Of a stretch of 12,688 nucleotides of DNA, positions 1-6,711 are shown piece by piece (within the stretch, counting starts at the first letter, position 1; the number at the start of each line of letters is the position of its first letter). The DNA comes from an uncultured Erysipelotrichaceae bacterium (GTDB lineage Bacteria; Bacillota_I; Bacilli_A; Erysipelotrichales; Erysipelotrichaceae). The notes under the pieces were generated by a model. The model ran no database searches and had not been told where the DNA came from. It was given only the letters and a program-made list of their open reading frames with translations. The stretch lies in contig CAJKOS010000041.1 in the NCBI GenBank assembly GCA_905201565.1, forward strand, positions 1 through 12,688, given 5' to 3'. Both the position numbers and the translations under genes were made by a program.

Positions 1-798
1 GGTAATGGTTTCTACTATCTGAAAGGTGATGTCGCAAGACTCCACTCTTCCATCCTTGCATATGCAAGAGACTTTATGATCAACAGAGGATTCACATACT
101 TCATTCCACCATTCATGATTCATGGCAATGTCGTTAACGGTGTTATGTCCTTTAAGGAAATGGAAAACATGATGTACAAGATTGAAGGAGAAGACCTGTA
201 TCTGATCGGTACATCTGAACATTCCATGGTCGGCAGATTCATCGGTGAAATTCTGAAGGAAGAAGAACTTCCACAGGCGCTGACATCCTACAGCCCGTGT
301 TTCCGTAAAGAAGTTGGTGCCCACGGTATCGAAGAAAGAGGATTGTATCGTGTTCACCAGTTTGAAAAGCAGGAAATGGTTGTTGTGTGCAAACCAGAAG
401 ATTCTATGGAATGGTACAACAAGCTCTGGCAGAACAGTGTAGACTTCTTCCGTTCCCTGGATATTCCAGTCAGAACCATTGAATGCTGCTCTGGTGACCT
501 TGCGGATTTGAAGGTAAAGAGTTGCGATGTGGAGGCATGGTCTCCTCGTCAGAAGAAGTATTTCGAAGTAGGTTCCTGCTCCAACCTTGGTGATGCACAG
601 GCAAGAAGACTGAAGATCAGAGTGAAGGGTAAGGATGGTAATTACTTCCCTCATACATTGAATAATACGGTAGTTGCTCCACCAAGAATGTTAATTGCTT
701 TTGTAGAGAATAATCTGCAGGAAGATGGATCATTGAGAATTCCTGAACCACTTCAGCCATATATGGGTGGTCAGAAGACAATTGTTCCAAAGAAATAA
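1..798 (+). CDS. serS: Seryl-tRNA synthetase, C-terminal part (5' end outside window)
   Basis: Class II aminoacyl-tRNA synthetase that charges tRNA-Ser in the cytoplasm. The reading frame is open from base 1, so the N-terminal tRNA-binding coiled coil and the start lie upstream; 265 residues of the catalytic core are visible. Seen: the GTSEH serine/ATP-binding segment (about residues 70-74 of the fragment), the motif 2 region with FRKEVGAHGIEERGLYRVHQF, the SCSNLGDAQARR block, and a motif 3 region with HTLNNTVVAPPR (652-687) followed by EDGSLRIPEPLQPYMGG, the usual SerRS C-terminus. Motif 3 is odd: typical bacterial SerRS reads close to [12 protein letters not shown] there. The NNTVVAPPR version looks nearer to archaeal-type SerRS, which suggests an old transfer or a divergent subfamily (inference). 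The family assignment is secure. A terminator follows 5 bp after the stop. Confidence 0.95.
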   Translation, partial: GNGFYYLKGDVARLHSSILAYARDFMINRGFTYFIPPFMIHGNVVNGVMSFKEMENMMYKIEGEDLYLIGTSEHSMVGRFIGEILKEEELPQALTSYSPCFRKEVGAHGIEERGLYRVHQFEKQEMVVVCKPEDSMEWYNKLWQNSVDFFRSLDIPVRTIECCSGDLADLKVKSCDVEAWSPRQKKYFEVGSCSNLGDAQARRLKIRVKGKDGNYFPHTLNNTVVAPPRMLIAFVENNLQEDGSLRIPEPLQPYMGGQKTIVPKK

Positions 799-803
799 GT
801 AAC

Positions 804-831
804 AGGCTCCAATGAGGAGCCTTTATTGTTT
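804..831 (+). terminator. Intrinsic terminator after serS
   Basis: A 7-bp perfect stem pairs AGGCTCC (804-810) with GGAGCCT (816-822) across a 5-nt AATGA loop. The T-rich tract TTATTGTTT follows. It starts 5 bp after the serS stop and separates serS from the SRP RNA promoter. Its T tract merges into the left arm of the parS palindrome. Confidence 0.85.
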
Positions 832-842
832 CACGTGAAACA
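827..842. other. parS: parS centromere site for ParB
   Basis: The 16 bases TGTTTCACGTGAAACA match the Bacillus-type parS consensus TGTTNCACGTGAAACA at every defined position. The site sits inside a longer perfect 26-bp palindrome (822-847). ParB loads on parS, binds CTP, slides to neighbouring DNA and works with ParA to segregate newly replicated origins. parA and parB lie about 10 kb downstream in the same window, giving a consistent cis/trans set. The site is intergenic, between the serS terminator and the SRP RNA promoter. I saw no second full match by eye. Confidence 0.93.
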
Positions 843-854
843 ATAAAAAGGGAG

Positions 855-883
855 TTGCTCAAAACACAAAACTTTCATATAAT
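855..883 (+). promoter_or_regulatory. Sigma-A type promoter for the SRP RNA
   Basis: The -35 hexamer TTGCTC (855-860) is separated by exactly 17 bp from a perfect TATAAT -10 (878-883). The predicted start is near 890-891, which coincides with the first base of the SRP RNA closing stem. The -35 begins 13 bp after the parS core and 8 bp after the larger palindrome. This is probably also the promoter from which tadA is read. Confidence 0.88.
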
Positions 884-890
884 ACATGAC

Positions 891-976
891 GGTACAGCAA
901 ACATGTATCTAACCTGGTCAGATTCGGAAGAAAGCAGCCATACGTGCCTCTGTTTGCGTGTACCACTTTTATTTCT
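891..976 (+). ncRNA. ffs: Small signal recognition particle RNA (4.5S type)
   Basis: RNA scaffold of the signal recognition particle; it binds Ffh and docks with FtsY in co-translational targeting of membrane proteins. The apical domain IV core is plain: GGTCAG, a GGAA tetraloop region, AGCAG. It lies in a long imperfect hairpin. The closing stem pairs GGTACA (891-896) with TGTACC (959-964), and GCAAACA (897-903) pairs with TGTTTGC (951-957), with one G bulged at 958. At about 75-85 nt this is the short form without the Alu domain of Bacillus SRP RNA. The 3' end is not sharp: the stem ends at 964 and a U-rich tail (to about 976) may act as a weak terminator. The start of tadA abuts this tail. 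In B. subtilis the SRP RNA gene lies after tadA, so the order is swapped here. Confidence 0.93.
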
Positions 977-1474
977 ATGAAAAAGACAGCAGAGTATTAC
1001 ATGGGACTGGCATTGAAAGAAGCAGAAAAAGCCAGAGAAATAGATGAGGTACCGGTTGGTGCGGTAATTGTGAGAGATGGCAAGGTCATTGCCAGAGCAC
1101 ATAACCTCAAAGAAAAGCGTATGCAATCATCCGCACATGCTGAGATGTTAGCGATTGAAAAAGCATCGAAGAAGCTGAATAACTACTATCTCAATGATTG
1201 TGATCTCTATGTCACATTAGAACCTTGTATGATGTGTACAGGTGCCATCATCTTGTCACGTGTGCGCACATTATATTATGGAACGAAAGATCCCAAGGGT
1301 GGATGTACAGATAGTCTGATCGAAATCAGGAAGATCAAACATCTGAACCATCATCCATCGATTGTTTCTGGCATACGCCAGGAAGAATGCGCGAAGATAC
1401 TGACAGATTTCTTTCGGAAGAAGAGGAAGATATCGAAAGAAGAAAGAAAGCGCAAGAAAGAAAGTCTATTGTAA
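977..1474 (+). CDS. tadA: tRNA-specific adenosine deaminase
   Basis: Deaminates A34 to inosine in the tRNA-Arg(ACG) anticodon, allowing one tRNA to read CGU, CGC and CGA. The protein has 165 residues. It shows the zinc and catalytic motif HAE (54-56, His ligand and proton-shuttling Glu) and PCMMC (83-87, two Cys ligands), plus the conserved EVPVGAVIV entry strand (24-32). The C-terminus is a highly basic tail (KKRKISKEERKRKK, about 149-162). The ATG at 977 was chosen because it places EVPVGA at the family's usual distance from the N-terminus. The upstream in-frame GTG at 944 lies inside the SRP RNA and is rejected. No Shine-Dalgarno sequence precedes 977: the preceding bases are the pyrimidine-rich SRP RNA tail. 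Translation may therefore be leaderless after processing, or otherwise non-canonical (inference). Confidence 0.94.
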   Translation: MKKTAEYYMGLALKEAEKAREIDEVPVGAVIVRDGKVIARAHNLKEKRMQSSAHAEMLAIEKASKKLNNYYLNDCDLYVTLEPCMMCTGAIILSRVRTLYYGTKDPKGGCTDSLIEIRKIKHLNHHPSIVSGIRQEECAKILTDFFRKKRKISKEERKRKKESLL

Positions 1475-1501
1475 TTGCCTGCATGAGAGCAGGCAATTTT
1501 T
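1474..1501 (+). terminator. Intrinsic terminator after tadA
   Basis: A 9-bp perfect stem pairs ATTGCCTGC (1474-1482) with GCAGGCAAT (1489-1497) across a 6-nt loop, with T residues to 1501. The stem begins at the last base of the tadA stop codon. It separates the SRP RNA/tadA unit from the dnaX operon. Confidence 0.85.
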
Positions 1502-1509
1502 GCTATAAT
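1501..1509 (+). promoter_or_regulatory. Extended -10 promoter for the dnaX operon
   Basis: TGCTATAAT is a perfect TATAAT preceded by the extended -10 TGn element. It begins on the last T of the terminator. The expected -35 window (about 1480-1487) lies within the terminator hairpin and has no good hexamer, which fits an extended -10 promoter. The start is predicted near 1516, giving a leader of under 20 nt with the ribosome binding site close to the 5' end. Confidence 0.75.
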
Positions 1510-1518
1510 GGTTCATAC

Positions 1519-1536
1519 AGAGGAGATCTGAAATTG
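1519..1536 (+). promoter_or_regulatory. Ribosome binding site and TTG start that define dnaX
   Basis: The purine-rich AGAGGAGA (1519-1526) lies 7 bp before TTG at 1534. The TTG opens SKTALYQKYR, the standard DnaX N-terminus. A longer in-frame extension starting at 1387 would overlap tadA and run through the terminator and promoter, so it is rejected. Confidence 0.85.
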
Positions 1537-3189
1537 AGTAAAACAGCACTATATCAAAAATACCGGTCATCCACATTTGAAGAGGTGGTTGGACAGGAAG
1601 TTACTGTCCGCACAATCAAAAATGCGATCCGTCAGAATAAAGTAGGTCATGCATATCTTTTTTGTGGACCTCGTGGAACAGGAAAAACAACCATGGCAAG
1701 ACTGCTTGCCAAAGCGGTGAATTGTGAAAATCCTGAAGAGGCACCATGTGGGCATTGTGCTAATTGCATTGCCGCAAATGAAGGTACACATCCGGATATC
1801 ATCGAAATCAATGCCGCTAATGAAACACATGTCGAAGATATCAGAGATCTGATTGAAAGGGCACGACTTGCCCCAATGGTAGGCAGACACAAGGTCTATA
1901 TCATCGACGAGGTGCATCAGTTATCTTCTGCGGCTTCTTCCGCTTTGTTAAAGACGCTGGAAGAACCACCGGAAAATGTCATCTTTATCCTGGCGACAAC
2001 AGATCCTCAGAAATTACTGCCAACGATTATATCCCGCTGCCAGCAATATTCTTTCTACCGCATACGAACAGAAGAAATCCGTGATCATCTTCTTTCTATT
2101 GCAGAAAAAGAACATATCGGGATGGAACCATCTGCGGCAGAGAAGATTGCTATTCTGGCGAATGGTGGTATGCGTGATGCACTATCCATCATGGACCAGT
2201 GCGCATCATTTGGTGATAGTGAAATCAAAGAAGAAGATGTCAACCGCATCTATGGTCTGACTTCTTTGCAGGAACAGATCGATTTCCTGCACGATATATT
2301 CCATAACAACCTGGAAGGTATATTGAACCGGGTGAAGGCATATGATGAAAAGGGTATCGATATGCCACAGATGACAGATCAGCTGGTCGATATATTAAAG
2401 GATGCGGTAGTGTATGCCTATACGAAAAATGATGGCATACTACGGGTATTGAATGGTGAACAGGCAAGTGGCATTTGTGCAGAAGGCAATGCTTCAATGT
2501 TCATGAAGATGATGGACATCCTCATGGAAGGCAAGGCAAAGCTCAAAAATGCAAGAGATGGGGCATCTGGTTTTGAAGTCATGAGCCTTGAGATGATTGT
2601 GGCAAAAGATGAAAAACCTTCTCCAGTAACAGAAAAACCTGCCATGCAGGCAAGTGTTGTACACCAGCCGGTAATGGTCGAAGAAAAGCAGGAAGAAACC
2701 ATTGCCCACGATATGATTGAGAAAACAGAAGATCTTTCGGATGATGAACTGCTGGGCATGATGCAGATATGCAACAAACAGGAAAAAGCTGAGGATATGG
2801 AAAAATATAAACAGCTTTCCATGTTGATGTCTCTTGAAACAGCCAAATACAAGACGATGCTGCAGGATGCTGAGATTGTCGCAAGTAGTAAAGACCTCAT
2901 TGTCTTTGCCGTAAAACAATCCCCAGAAGCAACCCGTATCAACAGCCAGAAGGAAAACAAAAACCTGTATTTGTTTCTCAAAGAACATCTTGGTATAGAC
3001 AAGATGCCATATGGTGTCACAAAGGAAAGATTCCAAAACGTGACACGGGAGTTTATCGAAAGAAGAAAGGAAGGCAGTCTTCCTTCCCCTTATGTTGTGA
3101 AGAAATACGAAGAAGAAGTGAAACATGAAGAAACACCACAGGATAAGATCATTGCCCTGTTCGGTGCGGAAAATGTGAAGATTATTTGA
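1534..3189 (+). CDS. dnaX: DNA polymerase III subunit tau/gamma (clamp loader)
   Basis: AAA+ ATPase of the clamp-loader complex; it loads the beta sliding clamp and, through its C-terminal region, couples the replicative polymerase to the helicase. The protein has 551 residues. Seen: Walker A GPRGTGKT (45-52), a zinc module with Cys64, Cys72, Cys75 and Cys78, Walker B YIIDEVH (122-128), sensor 1 around ILATTD (152-157), and the arginine-finger SRC motif (167-169). The helical lid and collar domain extend to about residue 350. An acidic, Pro/Glu-containing linker then leads to the tau-specific C-terminal domain (about 400-551). The size matches full-length tau of Firmicutes. It is the first gene of the long operon; ybaB starts 9 bp after the stop, as in B. 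subtilis. I saw no convincing frameshift signal for a separate gamma form. Confidence 0.97.
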   Translation: MSKTALYQKYRSSTFEEVVGQEVTVRTIKNAIRQNKVGHAYLFCGPRGTGKTTMARLLAKAVNCENPEEAPCGHCANCIAANEGTHPDIIEINAANETHVEDIRDLIERARLAPMVGRHKVYIIDEVHQLSSAASSALLKTLEEPPENVIFILATTDPQKLLPTIISRCQQYSFYRIRTEEIRDHLLSIAEKEHIGMEPSAAEKIAILANGGMRDALSIMDQCASFGDSEIKEEDVNRIYGLTSLQEQIDFLHDIFHNNLEGILNRVKAYDEKGIDMPQMTDQLVDILKDAVVYAYTKNDGILRVLNGEQASGICAEGNASMFMKMMDILMEGKAKLKNARDGASGFEVMSLEMIVAKDEKPSPVTEKPAMQASVVHQPVMVEEKQEETIAHDMIEKTEDLSDDELLGMMQICNKQEKAEDMEKYKQLSMLMSLETAKYKTMLQDAEIVASSKDLIVFAVKQSPEATRINSQKENKNLYLFLKEHLGIDKMPYGVTKERFQNVTREFIERRKEGSLPSPYVVKKYEEEVKHEETPQDKIIALFGAENVKII

Positions 3190-3198
3190 GGTAGAACA

Positions 3199-3507
3199 AT
3201 GGATATTCAAAAGCTGATGAAACAGGCTAAGGAAATGCAGAACAGCCTGGCAAGAATTGAAGATGAATTGAATGCGACAGAATATATTGGAAACAGCGGT
3301 GGAGCTGAAGGTGTATTTGTGACCATCAATGGAAAAAATGAAGTGGTAGAAGTACGCATAGCAGATGAGCTCATGACTGCAGATAACCGTGAGATGTTAC
3401 AGGATTTAATCCTTTTAGCAACAAATGAAGCTGTTGAAAAAGCCAGGGTAGAACGGGAAGAAAAGATCGGTTCTGCAGCTGGTGGATTTGGCTTGCCGGG
3501 AATGTGA
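3199..3507 (+). CDS. ybaB: YbaB/EbfC family nucleoid-associated protein
   Basis: A 102-residue DNA-binding protein of the YbaB/EbfC family, which forms tweezer-like dimers and is thought to affect nucleoid structure and recombinational repair. Seen: the N-terminal MDIQKLMKQAKEMQNSLARIEDELN helix, the beta-strand block with GAEGVFVTINGKNEVVEVRI, and the glycine-rich end AAGGFGLPGM, all characteristic of the family. The Shine-Dalgarno GAGGT (3188-3192) overlaps the dnaX stop and lies 6 bp before the ATG. The position between dnaX and recR is highly conserved in bacteria. Its biochemical role is not well defined. Confidence 0.95.
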   Translation: MDIQKLMKQAKEMQNSLARIEDELNATEYIGNSGGAEGVFVTINGKNEVVEVRIADELMTADNREMLQDLILLATNEAVEKARVEREEKIGSAAGGFGLPGM

Positions 3508-3508
3508 T

Positions 3509-4108
3509 ATGTATCCGGATAGTTTGGAAAATCTGATTGCCTGTTTTCGTGCATTGCCAGGTGTTGGTGCCCGTACGGCAGAACGCTATGCATTAAAGAT
3601 CAGTGAAATGGACAAAGAACAGGTACAGCAGTTTGCGGAAGCACTTGTGATGGTGAAGGAGAAATTGCGCTATTGCCATACATGTGGAAACTTGTGTGAA
3701 GCAGAGGAATGTGAAATCTGCGATGATCCGCAAAGGGATAAGGAAACCATCTTTGTTGTCGCATCGGGAAAAGATACGATTGCGATGGAGAAAACAGGAG
3801 AGTACAACGGTGTGTACCATGTATTGCATGGATTGATTTCTGTTTCAAAAGGTATTATGCCGGATGATCTGAATATCGATACATTATTGCAAAGAGCAGC
3901 ACATGCAAAGGAAATTATATTAGCGACCAATACAACGCTGGATGGCGAAACAACAGCGATGTATCTGGATAAGTTATTGCATGATAAATATCCGGATCTA
4001 TTGGTGACAAGAATTGCCCATGGTCTGCCGACAGGCGGGTCATTGGATTATGCGGATGAGATGACGCTTGCCCATGCTTTAAGCGACAGGCGTAAGATGA
4101 AGGAATAA
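3509..4108 (+). CDS. recR: Recombination mediator protein RecR
   Basis: Acts with RecF and RecO to load RecA on SSB-coated single-stranded DNA during gap repair. The protein has 199 residues. Seen: an N-terminal helix-hairpin-helix region with LPGVGARTAERYAL (16-29), a C4 zinc finger with Cys56, Cys59, Cys68 and Cys71, a Toprim domain from about residue 78, and the C-terminal RIAHGLPTGGSLDYADEMTLAHAL block typical of RecR. The ATG at 3509 begins 1 bp after the ybaB stop and gives the family-standard length; a 9-residue extension inside ybaB is rejected. The Toprim loop reads SVSKGIMPDDL where E. coli has SPLDGIGPDDI, so an acidic residue found in many RecR proteins is Lys here. Family assignment is secure. 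Confidence 0.96.
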   Translation: MYPDSLENLIACFRALPGVGARTAERYALKISEMDKEQVQQFAEALVMVKEKLRYCHTCGNLCEAEECEICDDPQRDKETIFVVASGKDTIAMEKTGEYNGVYHVLHGLISVSKGIMPDDLNIDTLLQRAAHAKEIILATNTTLDGETTAMYLDKLLHDKYPDLLVTRIAHGLPTGGSLDYADEMTLAHALSDRRKMKE

Positions 4109-4124
4109 CAGAAAGGAGTCAACT

Positions 4125-5792
4125 ATGAACCAGGACCTCAAAATCGCACAGAGTGCAACATTAGAAGACATTTATACCATTGCCGCAAAAGCCGGCATTG
4201 ACCGCAAGTACATTGAGCCATATGGCAATGACAAAGCAAAGATCAACCTTTCCATCATGAAAGATAAAGAAAATACGGAAGATGGGAAGCTCATCCTCGT
4301 CACTGCGATTACACCGACAAAAGCAGGAGAAGGAAAGAGTACAACAACCATTGGTCTTGTGGATGGTTTGTCCAAAATTGGAAAGAAAGCCATGGCAGCC
4401 TTGCGTGAACCATCTCTTGGTCCTGTGTTTGGTCTGAAAGGTGGCGCAACTGGTGGTGGTTATGCCCAGGTTGTGCCAATGGAAGAAATCAATCTCCATT
4501 TCACAGGTGATATGCATGCGATCACTACCGCAAACAACCTCATTGCCGCAATGCTCGACAATTCCATCTACCAGGGAAATCCAAACAACATCGATCCGAC
4601 AAAAGTAGTCTGGAAGAGATGCCTCGATATGAATGACAGAACATTGCGTTCCATCACCATTGCCCAGGACAAGAAGACAAATGGTGTCGAAAGAAAAGAT
4701 GGTTTTGTCATTACGGTTGCCTGTGAAGTGATGGCCATTCTATGCCTTTCTAAAGATCTCAAAGACTTTGAAGAAAGAATCTCAAAGTGCATTGTCGCCT
4801 ATACATATGATGGTGAGCCGGTAACGGTCAAGGACATCAATGCCCAGGGTGCAGCGACTGTTGTCATGAAGGAAGCGGTCAAGCCAAACCTTGTACAGAC
4901 ACTCGAACATACACCAGTGCTCATCCATGGTGGACCATTTGCCAATATCGCCCATGGCTGTAACTCCGTACTGGCTACAAAACTGGCATTGAAACTCAGT
5001 GACTATGTTGTAACAGAAGCAGGATTTGGTGCTGACCTTGGTGCAGAAAAGTTCCTCGACATCAAGTGCCGCATGGCTGACCTGCATCCTTCTGCTGTTG
5101 TTCTTGTTGCGACCGTACGTGCCCTCAAGATGCACGGTGGTGTAGAACAGGAAGACCTCGAAAAGGAAAATGTTGAGGCAATGCTTGCAGGTGCAGCCAA
5201 CCTTGCCAAGCATATTGAAACCATCAAGGCATTTGGCCTTCCTTACATTGTTGCCGTCAATAAGTTTGCCAAGGATACACCTGCTGAAGTACAGGCACTG
5301 CTATCCTGGTGTAAGGAAAATGGTCATCCGGTTGCGGAAGCTGATGGATGGGCAAATGGTGGTAATGGCATGAAGGAACTTGCGGAAAAGGTTGTTGGTC
5401 TTTGTGAAGAAGAAAACAGCTATGCACCACTTTATGATGTAAACGATAGTATTGAAAACAAGATGACGCGCATTGCAACAGTTGTCTATGGCGCAAAGGA
5501 TGTCGAGTTCAGCGAAGAAGCTAAACAGAAGATAGAGACATTCAAAAAATATGGATGGGATAAGTTACCAGTATGTGTTGCCAAGACACAGAACTCCCTC
5601 AGCGATGATGCAAACCTCAAGGGAAGACCAGAAGGATTCACCATCCATGTCAAAGACCTTTCCATTTCCCGTGGGGCAGGATTTGTGGTTGCCTATACCG
5701 GTAATATCCTGACCATGCCAGGACTTCCGAAAGTACCTGCCGCTGTCAATATGGGTGTTGATGAAAACGGCGAAACATACGGCTTATTCTGA
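4125..5792 (+). CDS. fhs: Formate-tetrahydrofolate ligase
   Basis: ATP-dependent synthesis of 10-formyl-tetrahydrofolate from formate and tetrahydrofolate; it feeds purine synthesis, initiator Met-tRNA formylation and, through FolD, methylene-tetrahydrofolate. The protein has 555 residues, the full family length. Seen: the P-loop TPTKAGEGKST (63-73), the family signature GLKGGATGGGY (103-113, with Thr where Ala is usual), and the second signature VATVRALKMHGG (328-339). A strong AAAGGAG Shine-Dalgarno precedes the ATG. It lies 16 bp after recR with no promoter or terminator in between, so co-transcription with the repair genes is likely. This placement is not the B. subtilis arrangement. It may supply folate one-carbon units used by MnmE/MnmG downstream (inference). 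Confidence 0.97.
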   Translation: MNQDLKIAQSATLEDIYTIAAKAGIDRKYIEPYGNDKAKINLSIMKDKENTEDGKLILVTAITPTKAGEGKSTTTIGLVDGLSKIGKKAMAALREPSLGPVFGLKGGATGGGYAQVVPMEEINLHFTGDMHAITTANNLIAAMLDNSIYQGNPNNIDPTKVVWKRCLDMNDRTLRSITIAQDKKTNGVERKDGFVITVACEVMAILCLSKDLKDFEERISKCIVAYTYDGEPVTVKDINAQGAATVVMKEAVKPNLVQTLEHTPVLIHGGPFANIAHGCNSVLATKLALKLSDYVVTEAGFGADLGAEKFLDIKCRMADLHPSAVVLVATVRALKMHGGVEQEDLEKENVEAMLAGAANLAKHIETIKAFGLPYIVAVNKFAKDTPAEVQALLSWCKENGHPVAEADGWANGGNGMKELAEKVVGLCEEENSYAPLYDVNDSIENKMTRIATVVYGAKDVEFSEEAKQKIETFKKYGWDKLPVCVAKTQNSLSDDANLKGRPEGFTIHVKDLSISRGAGFVVAYTGNILTMPGLPKVPAAVNMGVDENGETYGLF

Positions 5793-5811
5793 TTGTTAGA
5801 AAGAAGGTAGT

Positions 5812-6711
5812 ATGAGTTCCATTGCCTATGTCACAGAAGAAAACATGCTGGAATATCACAGGTTGTGCCGTAACCGGTCCATCCTGTTCTGGCGGTTGAC
5901 AACGAAGAACAGATTTACGGATTTCCGTAAAGGAGATCTGCTGTTCTTTTTTGCGCGTGGTGCTCATTCCCGTAAAAAGAAGGGATTCATCGGCTATGGC
6001 CATTATGCCTATACAAGAAAACTATCCATCAACCAGATGTGGAAACAATATGGCACGATGACCGGCTATGATACAAAAGAACTCCTGCAGGAAGCGATAG
6101 AGAAGGCTGCCAAAGGCAATGTGCCGGAATCTATGCTGTGTCTGTATCTGGAAGATGTGGTATTCTTTACTGCACCGATCTATCCAAAAGAAGTCGGTAT
6201 CGATATTCCGATTCATCTGGAATCATATTGTTATATTGATAAAGATGATCCACAGGTGACGGTAAAGATTCTCAAACAGGCAGATAAATATGGTATAGAC
6301 CTGTGGAGTTATAACATTTCCAGCAATCCGACAGAAGTGTTTTACAGCGATGTGGTGAAACATGTCATCTCTCTTGCCTTCTCAGGAATGCCAAAAGAAT
6401 GTGGAAATGAAAGAGAACGTGCGATCATGCACAAACTTGCAAGAGCCCAAAGTGAAAAGGAAAACTGGGAACTCATCAGGGGAAGCAGAACAGACTGTAT
6501 GTCCTTTGATGGAAAGACAGTAAACATCGCCCTTGCCTTTGCCTCAAATTCCCAAGACAGGGCATTACGCATATTGGAACTTGTCGGAAAGATGAATCTC
6601 TACCGCTTAGCCTTAAAAAAGAATGCATTGCAATATCATCTTCACTTTACAGTACTTGTCGAAAATGAAGATGAAGAAATAGAATCGTTGGTGAAATTGG
6701 TGAATGAATAA
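5812..6711 (+). CDS. Uncharacterised protein, possible EVE/PUA-like N-terminal domain
   Basis: A 299-residue protein that I do not recognise as a named family. No signal peptide or membrane segment is seen; it is probably cytoplasmic. The N-terminal part has an aromatic entry (FWRLT, 26-30), then FRKGDLLFFFARG (38-50) and GFIGYGHY (58-65). This resembles the order of strands in EVE/PUA-like domains, where a GDL-hydrophobic strand precedes a G-x-G strand; the resemblance is weak and is inference. The middle region (about 110-190) is mixed, and residues 205-220 form a charged helix with RERAIMHKLARAQSEKENWE. The gene starts 19 bp after fhs with a GAAGG Shine-Dalgarno. It overlaps mnmG by 8 bp, so translation of the two is probably coupled. 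EVE/PUA folds often bind modified bases or RNA, which would suit a tRNA-modification neighbour, but no function is claimed. Confidence 0.85.
   Translation: MSSIAYVTEENMLEYHRLCRNRSILFWRLTTKNRFTDFRKGDLLFFFARGAHSRKKKGFIGYGHYAYTRKLSINQMWKQYGTMTGYDTKELLQEAIEKAAKGNVPESMLCLYLEDVVFFTAPIYPKEVGIDIPIHLESYCYIDKDDPQVTVKILKQADKYGIDLWSYNISSNPTEVFYSDVVKHVISLAFSGMPKECGNERERAIMHKLARAQSEKENWELIRGSRTDCMSFDGKTVNIALAFASNSQDRALRILELVGKMNLYRLALKKNALQYHLHFTVLVENEDEEIESLVKLVNE

Noticed and set aside
944..976. In-frame GTG at 944 as an upstream start for tadA
   Set aside because: It lies inside the SRP RNA hairpin, would add 11 unconserved residues, and the purines at 926-930 are 13 bp away. ATG 977 gives the family-typical N-terminus.
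1257..1262. CACGTG core in tadA as a second parS
   Set aside because: Only the central six bases match. The flanks (CTTGT and TGCGC) differ from TGTTT and AAACA.
1387..1533. N-terminal extension of dnaX beginning inside tadA
   Set aside because: It would cross the tadA terminator and the dnaX promoter. The TTG at 1534 has a good ribosome binding site and begins the conserved DnaX N-terminus.
2605..2645. Possible dnaX frameshift or slippage site in the linker (A5 runs at about 2612-2616 and 2633-2637)
   Set aside because: The runs are only five A residues and do not form an A-AAA-AAG heptamer in the right phase. No stimulatory hairpin was recognised.
2494..3210. Long minus-strand reading frames opposite dnaX (and similar ones opposite fhs, noc and parA)
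   Set aside because: They lie fully opposite conserved genes, have no ribosome binding sites or recognisable domains, and show the composition expected of antisense shadows.
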